A DNA stretch of 64,000 nucleotides from [Clostridium] celerecrescens 18A (GCF_002797975.1 NZ_PGET01000001.1:682001-746000); one strand, 5' to 3'. Positions 1 to 8,715 are shown, counted from the first letter of the stretch. Program-made: numbers and translations. Notes: generated from the letters alone by a model not told the origin.

Positions 1-60
1 TTAGAGCGCAACTATATTCTTCAAATATCAATAGATGCATTTAAAATGAAAGGAAGTTGA
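1..60 (+). pseudogene. possible tail of a truncated dioxygenase duplicate
   Basis: An open frame runs from the window edge to TGA at 58-60. Its visible residues include ERNYILQISIDAF, which resembles ERDIPVFQISIDAS inside the complete dioxygenase gene that follows (around 420-460), and the DNA is also similar there. This suggests a truncated second copy just upstream. It could equally be the last codons of an unrelated gene, because only 19 codons are visible. Confidence 0.3.
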
Positions 61-64
61 CAAT

Positions 65-835
65 ATGTCTAAAATGCCGATGATGTTTATAGGTCATGGA
101 TCACCTATGAACGCAATAGAAGATAACCGCTATACGAAGAGCTGGATGGAAATGGCAAAGAAAATACCTAAGCCTGAGTCAATAGTATCAATTTCGGCTC
201 ATTGGTATACGAAAGGTACAAAGATTATGAATGAGGAAAATCCAAAGACTATTTATGATATGTACGGATTTCCTAAAGAGTTATATGAGATTTCATATAA
301 TGTTCCTGGTAATCCGAAACTTGCGGAGAATGTAGAAAGTTTAATCAGCAAACAAAGTGTATTTGATAATTCCTGGGGCATTGACCATGGTACCTGGTCT
401 GTTCTGGTCCATATGTACCCCGAAAGGGATATCCCCGTTTTTCAAATCAGTATAGATGCCTCCGCGCAGCCGGAAGTTCATTATCAAATAGGCAGGGAGT
501 TAAAATCCTTAAGGCATCAAGGCGTTCTTTTGTTTGGCACCGGAAATATCGTTCACAACCTGCGAATGATTGATTGGGAAATAAAAGACAAAGGCTTTGA
601 TTGGGCATATAAGTTTGATGATTATATGAAAGAAAATATTGAAAATAGAAATCATGAGAAAGTGATAAATTATCTGAGCTTGGGAGAAACAGCAAAATTA
701 GCCGTACCTACGCCGGATCATTTTAATCCGATTTTATATATACTTGGCGCCTCCGATAAAGAAGATGAGATATCGACCTATAACAATGGCTGCATGATGG
801 GTTCCTTGTCTATGACAAGCTATTTATTTACATAG
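65..835 (+). CDS. ygiD: DODA-type extradiol ring-opening dioxygenase family protein (YgiD-like)
   Basis: The 256-residue product matches the length of the 4,5-DOPA extradiol dioxygenase family, class III non-heme metal enzymes that open catechol-type rings in the cytoplasm. Visible family motifs are the N-terminal GHGSPMNAI (metal-binding His), SISAHWY (second His), WGIDHGTW (third His) and a C-terminal HFNPILYILG. Start ATG 65 follows AAAGGAAG at 49-56. The natural substrate of bacterial members is usually unknown, so a role in aromatic degradation is an inference. The gene stands alone and the next sequence is decayed, so no operon partner is visible. Confidence 0.85.
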   Translation: MSKMPMMFIGHGSPMNAIEDNRYTKSWMEMAKKIPKPESIVSISAHWYTKGTKIMNEENPKTIYDMYGFPKELYEISYNVPGNPKLAENVESLISKQSVFDNSWGIDHGTWSVLVHMYPERDIPVFQISIDASAQPEVHYQIGRELKSLRHQGVLLFGTGNIVHNLRMIDWEIKDKGFDWAYKFDDYMKENIENRNHEKVINYLSLGETAKLAVPTPDHFNPILYILGASDKEDEISTYNNGCMMGSLSMTSYLFT

Positions 836-971
836 ATGGCAGCATTTATACCACATGGCAAAACTATTAATCTGAGAGAATATACCCTGCAACCAAGGGC
901 AAACTGTGCCTATTAGAAATAATTAAGGCAGTATGGTATAGTTAGCTTATACTAACAGTAAATATAGTTTT

Positions 972-1211
972 TTGATAATAATACAAGAAAGGAACTTTTA
1001 CATATATGGAAATGATGCGGTTCACAGAGTTAATACATGTGAAGGCACGGTCATATTTCCTCATAATATAGGTATCGGTGCGGCTAATAATAAAGAATTA
1101 ACCTATCAGATGGGGATTGCAGTAGCGAATGAAGCAAAGATAACAGGCATGCTGTGGAGCTTTTCCCCTTGCTTATCTGTTGTTCCGGTGGGATATGGAA
1201 TAAAGTATTAG
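972..1211 (+). pseudogene. glycoside hydrolase family 3 (beta-glucosidase) internal fragment
   Basis: About 60 codons encode the conserved N-terminal-domain stretch of GH3 enzymes: YGNDAVHRVNT, then GTVIFPHNIGIGAANN, then ANEAKITGMLWSFSPCL. In intact GH3 proteins this lies within a 700-800 residue enzyme and is preceded and followed by more of the barrel. Here the frame opens directly upstream without a usable start and diverges after SVVPVGYG before stopping. Both ends are therefore missing. It is a relic of a deleted sugar hydrolase gene and is unlikely to be functional. Confidence 0.7.
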
Positions 1212-1264
1212 CAGCTGCCGGACTATAAAACATGAAGATAAGAGAGAAGGGGGATTAACGCATT

Positions 1265-2083
1265 ATGTCAAAAAAAGGCAGGGAATTTATGAGTATTGAA
1301 TTTGGTATGCCCACTTTAATCGAACTGACAGACTTAGAGGAAAATGCTAAGCTTTGTAATAACCTTGGACTAAAATTTATTGAGCTTAACATGAATTTAC
1401 CACAGTATCAGATAGAGAGCATGAAAAAAACAAAAATGTTTCAAGATATATCCAAGGAATACGGAGTCTATTACACAATCCATTTAGATGAAAACCTGAA
1501 TATCAGCGATTTTAATCAAGCTGTGACCAAAGCTTATCTGGATACGGTTATACAAGCTTTGATGATTGCCAAAGAGCTGGAAATTCCCCTTTTAAATATG
1601 CACATGAATCGAGGGGTATATTTCACGCTTCCAGAGCAGAAAATATTTTTATTTGAAAAATTCCGGGATTCTTATTTAAGGAGCATTCAATATTTCAAAA
1701 CTATATGTGAAAATCTAATTGGCGGAGACAACTTAATTATTACCATAGAAAACACAGAAGGCTATCCTGCACACCAGAGAGAAGCAATTGATATTCTGCT
1801 TGAAAGTCCTGTTTTCGCTCTGACATGGGATATTGGGCACTCTCATTCTGCCGATGATATTGATGAAAAATATATTATGCAAAATGAGTGTAAATTAAAA
1901 CATTTTCATATACACGATGCCAACGGGAAAAAAAATCATCTGACTCTTGGCGAAGGAAATATTAATTTGCTTGAAAAGCTTAATATTGCCAATCAAAATC
2001 ATTGCAGATGCGTGATTGAAACAAAAACTGTTGCATCATTGCATAAGTCATTAAATTGGTTGAATACCCATTGGGAGCAATAA
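1265..2083 (+). CDS. sugar phosphate isomerase/epimerase-like TIM-barrel protein
   Basis: This 272-residue protein has the AP-endonuclease-2/xylose-isomerase-like TIM-barrel fold. Metal-site motifs can be read: ITIENTEGYP (Glu), TWDIGHSHSAD (Asp and His), HFHIHDANG (His) and CVIETK (Glu) near the C terminus. The family includes hydroxypyruvate isomerase, tagatose epimerase and inosose enzymes. The substrate here cannot be decided. ATG 1265 is preceded by AGAAGGGGGA. An alternative ATG at 1289 (MSIEFGMPTL) fits the family N terminus slightly better and cannot be excluded. A strong terminator follows at 2204-2248, so it is a single-gene unit. Confidence 0.8.
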   Translation: MSKKGREFMSIEFGMPTLIELTDLEENAKLCNNLGLKFIELNMNLPQYQIESMKKTKMFQDISKEYGVYYTIHLDENLNISDFNQAVTKAYLDTVIQALMIAKELEIPLLNMHMNRGVYFTLPEQKIFLFEKFRDSYLRSIQYFKTICENLIGGDNLIITIENTEGYPAHQREAIDILLESPVFALTWDIGHSHSADDIDEKYIMQNECKLKHFHIHDANGKKNHLTLGEGNINLLEKLNIANQNHCRCVIETKTVASLHKSLNWLNTHWEQ

Positions 2084-2203
2084 GTGAACGTGAGTAGATG
2101 CTTTCAAGGTGCAGTAGAAGAGAATAATCTTTCAGCCAAGGAATACCAGAGGGTGACCTCCTTTTGATTACAAAGGCTCTTCTTACTTACAATTTAATAT
2201 GAT

Positions 2204-2255
2204 AAAAACAGAGGGATCGGATTTATAAAACTTGATTCTTCTGTTTTTATTTCAG
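2204..2255 (+). terminator. intrinsic terminator after the TIM-barrel gene
   Basis: AAAAACAGA (2204-2212) pairs with TCTGTTTTT (2240-2248). The stem continues inward through wobble pairs (GGGATC with GATTCT) to about 15 bp. The arms supply both the A-rich lead and the T tract. Confidence 0.75.
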
Positions 2256-2333
2256 TCAAAATAAGAAATGGGATATTCCTTAAAGTCTTAAATCCATTAC
2301 CGGCCAGGAACCGGTTCTGTGATCACTATAAGT

Positions 2334-2402
2334 AAATGTAAAATTCTCTTGACATTTTTGTATATGAATAGTATTCTAAAAATGTAAAATACTTTTGACA
2401 TT
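2334..2402 (+). promoter_or_regulatory. tandem 23-bp direct repeats with dyads over a promoter
   Basis: Two 23-bp copies, 2334-2356 and 2380-2402, differ at two positions and lie 46 bp apart. Each has dyad character, AATGT...ACATT. The first copy contains a -35 TTGACA (2349-2354), spaced 17 bp from TATTCT (2372-2377). The arrangement suggests two operator sites for the small XRE regulator encoded just downstream, which would make the pair autoregulated. Binding is an inference. Confidence 0.55.
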
Positions 2403-2414
2403 ATGGAGGCTTTT

Positions 2415-2711
2415 ATGAGAAAAATGGATGAGATGGAATTAAAGATAAACCAGAAAGGAATTAAATGGAGTTGGGCCTTTTTGGTTTTTTCTCTCGTTAT
2501 ATGGGGAGTATTTAACTATGCTAAAAGTCAACAGACATCACTTCCGTTTATCCTGTTCGGGCTACAGTTTCTGGTTTACTTTTTTGTAACGGGCATTGAA
2601 AAGATAAAAGTTGATGACAACAGTGGCAAAAAACAAATTCTAATTTCTTTAGGTGTAATACTTCTACTCATATTCTTTGGCGCAATCCTGTATTATACGA
2701 TTGGTCGTTGA
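2415..2711 (+). CDS. small three-helix membrane protein
   Basis: This 98-residue protein has a charged N terminus and three predicted membrane segments: roughly residues 18-35 (WAFLVFSLVIWGVF), 44-60 (LPFILFGLQFLVYFFV) and 73-93 (ILISLGVILLLIFFGAIL). ATG 2415 is chosen over the in-frame ATG at 2403 because GGAGG (2405-2409) then sits at normal spacing. Its stop overlaps the start region of the XRE regulator, a layout common for Firmicutes pairs of small membrane protein plus XRE regulator. Such membrane partners are often of unknown function. I do not recognise a specific family. Confidence 0.65.
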   Translation: MRKMDEMELKINQKGIKWSWAFLVFSLVIWGVFNYAKSQQTSLPFILFGLQFLVYFFVTGIEKIKVDDNSGKKQILISLGVILLLIFFGAILYYTIGR

Positions 2712-2716
2712 GAATT

Positions 2717-2923
2717 ATGAAGAATAGCATACGAGAATTACGTAAAGATAAAAAATATAGACAAGAAGATTTGGCTATGGCATTAGGTGTTACACGACAA
2801 ACGATAAATGCGATTGAAAATGACAAATATGACCCCACTCTGCTATTAGCCTTTAAGCTGGCAAACATACTGGGAACGACGGTTGACGAGCTTTTTGAAC
2901 CTGACACAACCACACTTAAATGA
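2717..2923 (+). CDS. XRE-family transcriptional regulator (Cro/CI type, short)
   Basis: A 68-residue single-domain helix-turn-helix protein: QEDLAMALGVTRQTINAIEN is the classical HTH_3 signature, followed by DPTLLLAFKLANILGTTVDELF. There is no effector domain. ATG 2717 is preferred, although a TTG at 2708 overlapping the upstream stop would add three residues. Translational coupling to the membrane protein is likely. It probably binds the duplicated dyads at 2334-2402 (inference). Confidence 0.85.
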   Translation: MKNSIRELRKDKKYRQEDLAMALGVTRQTINAIENDKYDPTLLLAFKLANILGTTVDELFEPDTTTLK

Positions 2924-3360
2924 AAACTGAACGGCAGCATAATATAGAAAGCATAGAAGTTATTGAGGGCATGAACTTCCAGAAGCTGTAGGCTGGGAAT
3001 GTAGAGATGCAGACTATCCCTCTTTTTTTGAACATTGTTTGTTTTGGACAGGTTTACGGGATGGGGGAACTAGATACTTACGATCTCACTATTGTGACTT
3101 CAAGGCATTGTAAGGTTGTATGCTCGTCGCAACGTGTTGATTAGTAAATAGAATAGAAAACAGTAAAAGACGTGAGTGAAAGTGAACTCACGTCTGTCCT
3201 TATTTAGAAAAGAGATCATAATGAAAAAACCTAAACTAATAGAAGTCGGGTGCTGCCAAGGATTTATAAAATTCATTTTAGCCACTTGGTTTCCAGAAAG
3301 TTAACCAGCAATACAATCAGCCTCAGGCCTGTTTATGTTTTCTTGATTGATCTGTTCCTA
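2924..3360. other. intergenic region with one hairpin
   Basis: No convincing gene was found. The one clear element is the inverted repeat AGACGTGAGT (3168-3177) / ACTCACGTCT (3186-3195) with an 8-base loop. It may act as a weak terminator between convergent transcription units; the minus strand has only a broken T tract after it. Confidence 0.4.
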
Positions 3361-4410
3361 TTAAGCTTTTACAGCCCAACGTAATTTTGCGCATCGAGCG
3401 CGGCCATTGGAATTGCATTCGGCTGCTGATGGTCGAATTGCTTCAGGAGCAATTTCTCTATAGATCCCTTCACGATAGAAACGTTTAAAGGATTTTTTAA
3501 CAAGGCGGTCTTCGCCAGAATGAAAGGTAAGGATCGCAACACGTCCGCCCTCCGCCATTGCAGCAGGAAGTTTTTCTAAAAATGTATATAACACTTCAAA
3601 TTCATTATTGACATCAATTCGCAGCGCCTGAAAGCATCTTTGACAGGATTTTTTCACTTCATCGTTTCTATCCTTTTCCGGAATGAATTTCAATGCATCA
3701 TTGATGATTTGCTGGAGCTGACTTGTTGTTGTAATGTCTTCTCCTTTTTTTATTGCGGAAATAATGGCACGAGAAATTTCTGCAGAATGTGGTTCATCCG
3801 CATTTTCTAACAACATGCCATGTAATTCGTCTTGTGAAATAGTTTTAAGACGATCCGCTGCAGAGATACCTTTCGATGGATTTAACCGAAGGTCTAGCGG
3901 TCCCTCTGTTTTAAAAGAAAATCCTCTTTCAGGATTATCTATTTGCATGGAAGAGACGCCTAAATCTGCCAATATAAAATCCAATGGTCCTGATTCGGAA
4001 GTAATTTGATCTATATTGGAGAAGTTTGTTTGCTTGACCGTTAAAATTTCCGGGCCATAGCCTAAGCGTTCCAAACGCTCCCTGGTTCTGGGTAATTCAA
4101 TAGGATCTACATCAGTAGCATATAAGTGTCCCTTTGAATCTAAGCATTTAAGCATCTCTAAAGTATGACCGCCATAACCTAAAGTTGCATCTAATCCAGT
4201 TTGACCAGGGGCGATTTGTAAAATTTCTAATATTTCCTTTACACAAATGGAGCGATGCATACCAGCAGGAGTATTTCCTTTTTGAATGACCTTTGCCACA
4301 GCATCAGCGTATAACTCTGGTTGCAGTTCCTTATATTTATCTTTAAAAGCTCTGGGGTGAGTGCCTTTATATCTGGGGCGACGCTGATGTTTTTGTTCTT
4401 GATTATCCAT
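3361..4410 (-). CDS. rsmH: RsmH-like 16S rRNA (cytosine-N4) methyltransferase, divergent paralogue
   Basis: The 349-residue protein carries the RsmH/MraW architecture: SAM-binding GLDATLGYGGHT, the acidic strand YATDVDPIEL, LDFILADLGVSSMQIDNPERGFSF, the SYSHSEDR-type loop read here as LTFHSGEDRLVKKSFK, and a C-terminal NGRARCAKLRWA. RsmH N4-methylates C1402 in the ribosomal P site. Typical RsmH is about 310 residues, begins near a HxPVLLxE motif and sits in the mra/dcw cluster. Here the N terminus is longer and basic, HxPVLL is replaced by MHRSICVKEIL, and the gene is isolated. It is probably a second copy rather than the housekeeping enzyme. Confidence 0.85.
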   Translation of the reverse strand: MDNQEQKHQRRPRYKGTHPRAFKDKYKELQPELYADAVAKVIQKGNTPAGMHRSICVKEILEILQIAPGQTGLDATLGYGGHTLEMLKCLDSKGHLYATDVDPIELPRTRERLERLGYGPEILTVKQTNFSNIDQITSESGPLDFILADLGVSSMQIDNPERGFSFKTEGPLDLRLNPSKGISAADRLKTISQDELHGMLLENADEPHSAEISRAIISAIKKGEDITTTSQLQQIINDALKFIPEKDRNDEVKKSCQRCFQALRIDVNNEFEVLYTFLEKLPAAMAEGGRVAILTFHSGEDRLVKKSFKRFYREGIYREIAPEAIRPSAAECNSNGRARCAKLRWAVKA

Positions 4411-4704
4411 TTTTGTTTCCGCCTTTTTAAATATCTATTTTTTATCTGTGATCCAAAGCGTCATGAAACTGACGGCTTTAAATATTCTTACTCATTACAT
4501 GATATCAAATGCATGTCATAATAGCAAATGCATAATATAAGAATCTGTAGGATAAATCAAGTCTACCTCAAATGGAAATTAATTAAACAGTAGTGATTGC
4601 ATTAAACGGTTTTCTCATGTAAAATGGGTTAGCACGTAACTCACCCCAAATTAAGGAATCTTTTTTATTATTATACAGATTTTGAATGGAAAGAAAGGCT
4701 GGAT

Positions 4705-6156
4705 ATGGATGTTAGTAAGTTTCATAATTATATAATCAGTGAGGATATTGTAAAGGCGCTTAATGGTCTGGAGTATGATATACCTACGGAGGTTCAGGCA
4801 AGAGTCATTCCGGCTGCTCTGAAAAAAAATAATCTTATCGTCAAAGCCCGGACGGGCAGCGGTAAGACTGCTGCATATGTAATTCCGATATGTGAATTTA
4901 TTGAATGGCTGGAAAATAAACCACAAGCGCTTATTTTGACTCCAACAAGGGAGCTTGCTGTTCAAGTAAAAGAGGATTTTACTAATATAGGCAGATTTAA
5001 ACGAATAAAAGCAGCAGCAATCTATGGAGGTCACCAATTTTCTATGGAGAAAGCAGAGTTGAAGCAAAAAACTCATGTAGTTGTTGGTACACCGGGGCGC
5101 GTCATGGATCACATAAGGAAAGGTACGTTACCTTTAAATAAGATTAACTGCTTCGTCATTGATGAAGCTGACCGAATGCTTGATATGGGATTTATTGAGC
5201 AGGTAAAAGAAATTATGAAAGAACTGCCCCTGGAACGGATGACAATGCTGTTTTCTGCTACGATGTCCGATGAAGTAAAAAGTTTATCAGAAAATTATAT
5301 GAGTGATCCCATCAATATAGATGTCAGTGAGAACGGTATCGTGACGGCTGATATTAATCATGCTCTTTATATTACGGATGAAGAAGATAAATTTAACTTA
5401 CTGACCGATGTTATGATTATTGAAAATCCGGATAGCTGTATCATCTTTTGTAGTATGAAAGACCAAGTGGATATGGTTAGTGAACGTCTGAATAAGTTAG
5501 GCTATCCCTGTAATAAAATGCATGGCGGCATGGAACAAGACGATCGATTATCTGCAATAAAGCGTTTTAAAAGGGGAGAGTACCGCTATTTAATAGCCAC
5601 TGATGTAGCGGCAAGAGGGATAGATATAGAGAATATTTCTCTGGTTATTAACTATGACATCCCCTTGGATGAAGAGAACTATGTTCATCGCACAGGAAGA
5701 ACAGGGCGTGCAGGGCGAAAAGGGAAGGCCATTTCCTTTGTTGTTCCGACTCAAACCAGATATCTGCATGACATCGAAGATCTGATCGGGTTTAAAATTC
5801 AGGAAAAAACGAAACCTTCCCAAGAGGAAGTAGCCAATCTGAAACCTTCCTTTGAAAAAAAATTGAATACGGCTCCTAAGATTAAAAAAATGAAAAGTGA
5901 TCAATTGAATAAAGATATAATGAGATTACGTTTCAATGGTGGAAAGAAAAAGAAACTCAGAGCAACTAATTTTGTCGGGGTCATATCCAATCTTGATGGT
6001 ATGAAGGCAGAAGACATCGGAATTATAACCATACAAGATACCCTTACTTATATAGAAATACTAAACGGGAAAGGCCCCTTGGTGCTGAAAGCAATGAAAA
6101 ATACTATGATTTGCGGTAAACAATTGAAGGTAACGAAGGCAGTGGATAAAATTTAA
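4705..6156 (+). CDS. dbpA: DEAD-box RNA helicase with DbpA RNA-binding domain
   Basis: The 483 residues contain the helicase motifs in order: motif I ARTGSGKT (about 48-55), Ia PTRELA, GG and [15 protein letters not shown] (about 152), III SAT (about 187), [11 protein letters not shown] and [12 protein letters not shown] (about 327-336). The C-terminal part, after a basic linker, matches the DbpA/YxiN RRM-like domain ([18 protein letters not shown]...) that in this subfamily recognises hairpin 92 of 23S rRNA during 50S assembly. The gene is divergent from the rsmH-like gene, so both neighbours concern rRNA. A strong terminator at 6315 ends the unit. Confidence 0.92.
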   Translation: MDVSKFHNYIISEDIVKALNGLEYDIPTEVQARVIPAALKKNNLIVKARTGSGKTAAYVIPICEFIEWLENKPQALILTPTRELAVQVKEDFTNIGRFKRIKAAAIYGGHQFSMEKAELKQKTHVVVGTPGRVMDHIRKGTLPLNKINCFVIDEADRMLDMGFIEQVKEIMKELPLERMTMLFSATMSDEVKSLSENYMSDPINIDVSENGIVTADINHALYITDEEDKFNLLTDVMIIENPDSCIIFCSMKDQVDMVSERLNKLGYPCNKMHGGMEQDDRLSAIKRFKRGEYRYLIATDVAARGIDIENISLVINYDIPLDEENYVHRTGRTGRAGRKGKAISFVVPTQTRYLHDIEDLIGFKIQEKTKPSQEEVANLKPSFEKKLNTAPKIKKMKSDQLNKDIMRLRFNGGKKKKLRATNFVGVISNLDGMKAEDIGIITIQDTLTYIEILNGKGPLVLKAMKNTMICGKQLKVTKAVDKI

Positions 6157-6314
6157 AAGTGCTGCATTATGGAGAAAAAGAAGATGTATTATAAGGACTG
6201 TGGCAAACGATGAATTCTACTCAATGACATTTTAACTGGGCTTCAGGATTTAGAAGAAGAGCAAATTAGCAAAAGGCTGACTGTCCGATTTTACATCTAT
6301 ATGGAAATGTATTT

Positions 6315-6352
6315 GAGATTGACTAATTTTTGGTCAATCTCTTTTCTTTTTT
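6315..6352 (+). terminator. intrinsic terminator of dbpA
   Basis: GAGATTGAC (6315-6323) and GTCAATCTC (6333-6341) form a 9-bp stem with a 9-base loop, followed by TTTTCTTTTTT. Confidence 0.9.
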
Positions 6353-6549
6353 AGGCTTAATCACAGGAAAAATGGTTTTATTATGTTATAATTTTCGTGA
6401 CCGCACTTATATAAATTCCTATGAATTTCAGATAATTATCATAAAATTTCGTCCAATTGCATAGAAAACTGCACAGAACCAATTTCATTAGAATAAACTG
6501 AATTGAGAATGAAAATGCGTTGCAAATCGAGCAGTTTGCAGGAGTTTAT

Positions 6550-8502
6550 ATGGACAATATCAGTTATAGTGATGAAGCAATGACAAGTGCAGGATTACCT
6601 TATGATAATATAAACTGGTATAATATTGCGGGTCAGCCTTTTGGTACTGCCTCTAGATTTAATGTTATTATATTTAATGATGCCAATAACATTATAGATA
6701 TTGAAGGACCTGTAGCAATAGGCGGAAGTTTTTACAGCCCAAGAGGTTTGAGTGTTGGCTTTGTCAGTAAAGGTAACAAAGCAGTCAATTACTCACCGGA
6801 TTTAGTACGCTTTTTAGTTGGCGGTAATGTATCTATGACCGGGCCTTTGGTAGTTATCGGTCATGTGGTTGTGGGCGGAGGATTCCGTGCAGCCAAGGGA
6901 AGTACCTATTTAATCGGAAAAGATGGTATGAATGATGGAATACAAGAACTGAAATTTTTGTACCAAGCCAATGGAGGCAGCCAATATTGGACACCATCAG
7001 ATAAAGGTGATCACTATGTGGTTCCAAGTTATGACGTACCAAGATATATACCTGCAAGCAGGATAGGTGCTGATTTACCTAGATTTTTTAGTGATGCCAG
7101 GGAAAGCATCGGTTTCTACAAAGACTGTATTGAATCTTTAACTCCCAATGGAAATGTAGTGGATAATAATTACGAGTGGATTTTAAGGGGCAATGATCCT
7201 GTACAGAATGTATTCCTTATCGATGTAAGGCCAAATGGTTTAATCAATAAAGGAATACGTGCAGAAGTTCCACAAGGAAGTAGAGTCGTTGTAAGGTTAA
7301 GAACAGGAGCAAATGCCCATTTGCAATACGGTGTTTATGGGGAAAGAAATAAGACTAATCAAACATTGTATGTGTTTGAGGATGCAACTAATATTTATAT
7401 GGAAAAGTCTTCTGATATCTGGGGAAGTATATTAGCACCACAGGCTATGTTCCATGCTCATCCTACAGGCGGCCGTGTAAGCGGCAATGCTGCCTTAGGA
7501 TCTTTTGCCGTAAATGCAGAGAGCGGCTTTGAATTTCATTATTTCCCATTTGTAGGAGGAGTGATATGTCCAGCTGCAGCACCAGCTCCGGAAGTACCTC
7601 AGGTATCACCAGGACAGGAAGAACAGGTATGCCCACCATGTCCGGCACCCCCACCATGCCCGGCACCCCCACCATGTCCGGCACCCCCACCATGTCCGAC
7701 ACCCCCACCATGCCCCACGCCGGAACCCTGCCCAGCATGTCCGGTACCCCCACCATGCCCTACCCCAGAACCCTGTCCAGCATGTCCGGTACCCCCACCA
7801 TGCCCCACCCCAGAACCCTGTCCGGCGTGTCCGGTACCACCACCATGCCCGGTACCACCACCATGCCCGGTGCCACCACCATGCCCAGCGTGCCCGGTGC
7901 CAGAACCATGCCCAACGTGCCCGGTACCACCACCATGCCCAACGTGTCCGGTGCCAGAACCATGCCCAGCGTGTCCGATGCCAGAACCATGCCCAGCGTG
8001 CCCGGTACCACCACCATGCCCAGCATGTCCGGTGCCAGAACCATGTCCAGCGTGCCCGGTTTGTCCACCATGTCCCGTACCAGAACCATGCCCAGCCTGC
8101 CCGGAATGCCCGATACCGGAGCCATGCCCAGCTTGCCCGGAACCAGAAACGGTATTTATTCCCATTCCAATACCAGTTCCTACAGAGTGTCCGGAACCGG
8201 AACTCTGCCCTGTTTGTGAGGAATGCCTGATTAAACCCTGCATTATTGCGGGCTGTATCTGGGGCTGTTGCTGCAATAGTTTTCATGATTGGGATGTAAA
8301 GTTATACGAGAGATGCAAAGACATTGACACCTTACTGTGCTGTGTACAGATCAATGGTTGCGGCTGCTTTGAGTTTACAGTTCCCTATGAAGGTTTTTAT
8401 ATCTTAAAAGTAAGAATGACTGATAATTGTTGCAAGACATTCCGGTGTAAACCAATCATTACACTGAATAATGTTGGTGTAGCCTGTTTTATGATTGATT
8501 AA
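6550..8502 (+). CDS. choice-of-anchor A domain protein with long Cys/Pro repeats, possible spore-surface protein
   Basis: About 650 residues. Residues 1-345 resemble the choice-of-anchor A (adhesin-type beta) domain: NIDNAN-like FNVIIFNDANNI, SFYSPRG, VGGNVSMTG and IWGSILAPQAMFHAHPTGG...GNAALGSF. Residues about 360-535 are low-complexity CPxP, CPAC and CPEP units, rich in cysteine and proline. The last 75 residues form a Cys-containing beta-rich domain ending CFMID. No signal peptide or LPXTG is present, which argues against classic wall anchoring and, with the high cysteine content, fits coat or exosporium proteins of clostridial spores (inference). ATG 6550 follows GCAGGAG; a TTG at 6520 is less likely. 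A CATANNNT-like box near 6440 could be a sporulation promoter, but this is weak. Confidence 0.7.
   Translation: MDNISYSDEAMTSAGLPYDNINWYNIAGQPFGTASRFNVIIFNDANNIIDIEGPVAIGGSFYSPRGLSVGFVSKGNKAVNYSPDLVRFLVGGNVSMTGPLVVIGHVVVGGGFRAAKGSTYLIGKDGMNDGIQELKFLYQANGGSQYWTPSDKGDHYVVPSYDVPRYIPASRIGADLPRFFSDARESIGFYKDCIESLTPNGNVVDNNYEWILRGNDPVQNVFLIDVRPNGLINKGIRAEVPQGSRVVVRLRTGANAHLQYGVYGERNKTNQTLYVFEDATNIYMEKSSDIWGSILAPQAMFHAHPTGGRVSGNAALGSFAVNAESGFEFHYFPFVGGVICPAAAPAPEVPQVSPGQEEQVCPPCPAPPPCPAPPPCPAPPPCPTPPPCPTPEPCPACPVPPPCPTPEPCPACPVPPPCPTPEPCPACPVPPPCPVPPPCPVPPPCPACPVPEPCPTCPVPPPCPTCPVPEPCPACPMPEPCPACPVPPPCPACPVPEPCPACPVCPPCPVPEPCPACPECPIPEPCPACPEPETVFIPIPIPVPTECPEPELCPVCEECLIKPCIIAGCIWGCCCNSFHDWDVKLYERCKDIDTLLCCVQINGCGCFEFTVPYEGFYILKVRMTDNCCKTFRCKPIITLNNVGVACFMID
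7636..8140 (+). repeat. tandem Cys/Pro-coding repeats (18-bp and 45-bp units)
   Basis: Near-identical 18-bp units coding CPAPPP occupy about 7636-7710. Three tandem 45-bp units (7711-7755, 7756-7800, 7801-7845) then code CPTPEPCPACPVPPP. Degenerate mixtures of the same words continue to about 8140. Such arrays expand and contract by slippage, so length is expected to vary between strains. Confidence 0.85.
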
Positions 8503-8540
8503 TTTTTTACCAATTTGCTGTTTATTAAATTTTGTCAGAG

Positions 8541-8584
8541 CTGCTGCATGCAAGGGTATACCTTAATTGCAGCAGTTTTTTTAT
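8541..8584 (+). terminator. intrinsic terminator of the Cys/Pro-repeat gene
   Basis: CTGCTGCA (8541-8548) pairs with TGCAGCAG (8568-8575). An inner AAGG/CCTT stem lies between them, and TTTTTTTATT follows. Confidence 0.85.
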
Positions 8585-8594
8585 TAATTTCTCT

Positions 8595-8666
8595 TTAGAT
8601 GTTTGCCATACCTTTACAAATGGAAATGCTGCCCGTTCTCTGGCAGAAAACGAAGGCAGAGAATAA
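8595..8666 (+). pseudogene. relic of a 4Fe-4S protein gene (LDVC...ARSLAEN segment)
   Basis: An in-frame 23-codon stretch reads LDVCHTFTNGNAARSLAENE and ends at TAA 8664. It closely matches LDVCLTLGNVARSLAENG in the intact ferredoxin-type protein encoded at 12605-13888, also at the DNA level (GCCCGTTCTCTxGCAGAAAA in both). A two-codon insertion separates the two. The rest of the gene is absent, so this is a short remnant of a second copy. Confidence 0.6.
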
Positions 8667-8671
8667 ATTTA

Positions 8672-8715
8672 AAAGTCAATGAATAAATAATATAATTATA
8701 ACATTCATTGACTTT
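8672..8715. repeat. 13-bp perfect inverted repeat
   Basis: AAAGTCAATGAAT (8672-8684) and ATTCATTGACTTT (8703-8715) are perfect complements around an 18-bp AT-only centre. It could be a bidirectional hairpin or the scar of a small mobile element; nothing decides which. Confidence 0.6.

Noticed and set aside
3100-3285. 61-codon minus-strand frame in the region before the rsmH-like gene
   Set aside because: No SD, low-complexity aromatic composition, and overlap with a hairpin; treated as chance.
7463-8286. Several long antisense and alternate-frame open frames over the Cys/Pro repeat region
   Set aside because: They are by-products of the repetitive, stop-free GC-rich sequence (giving Gly/His or Trp/Arg-rich text) and have no starts or SDs of their own.
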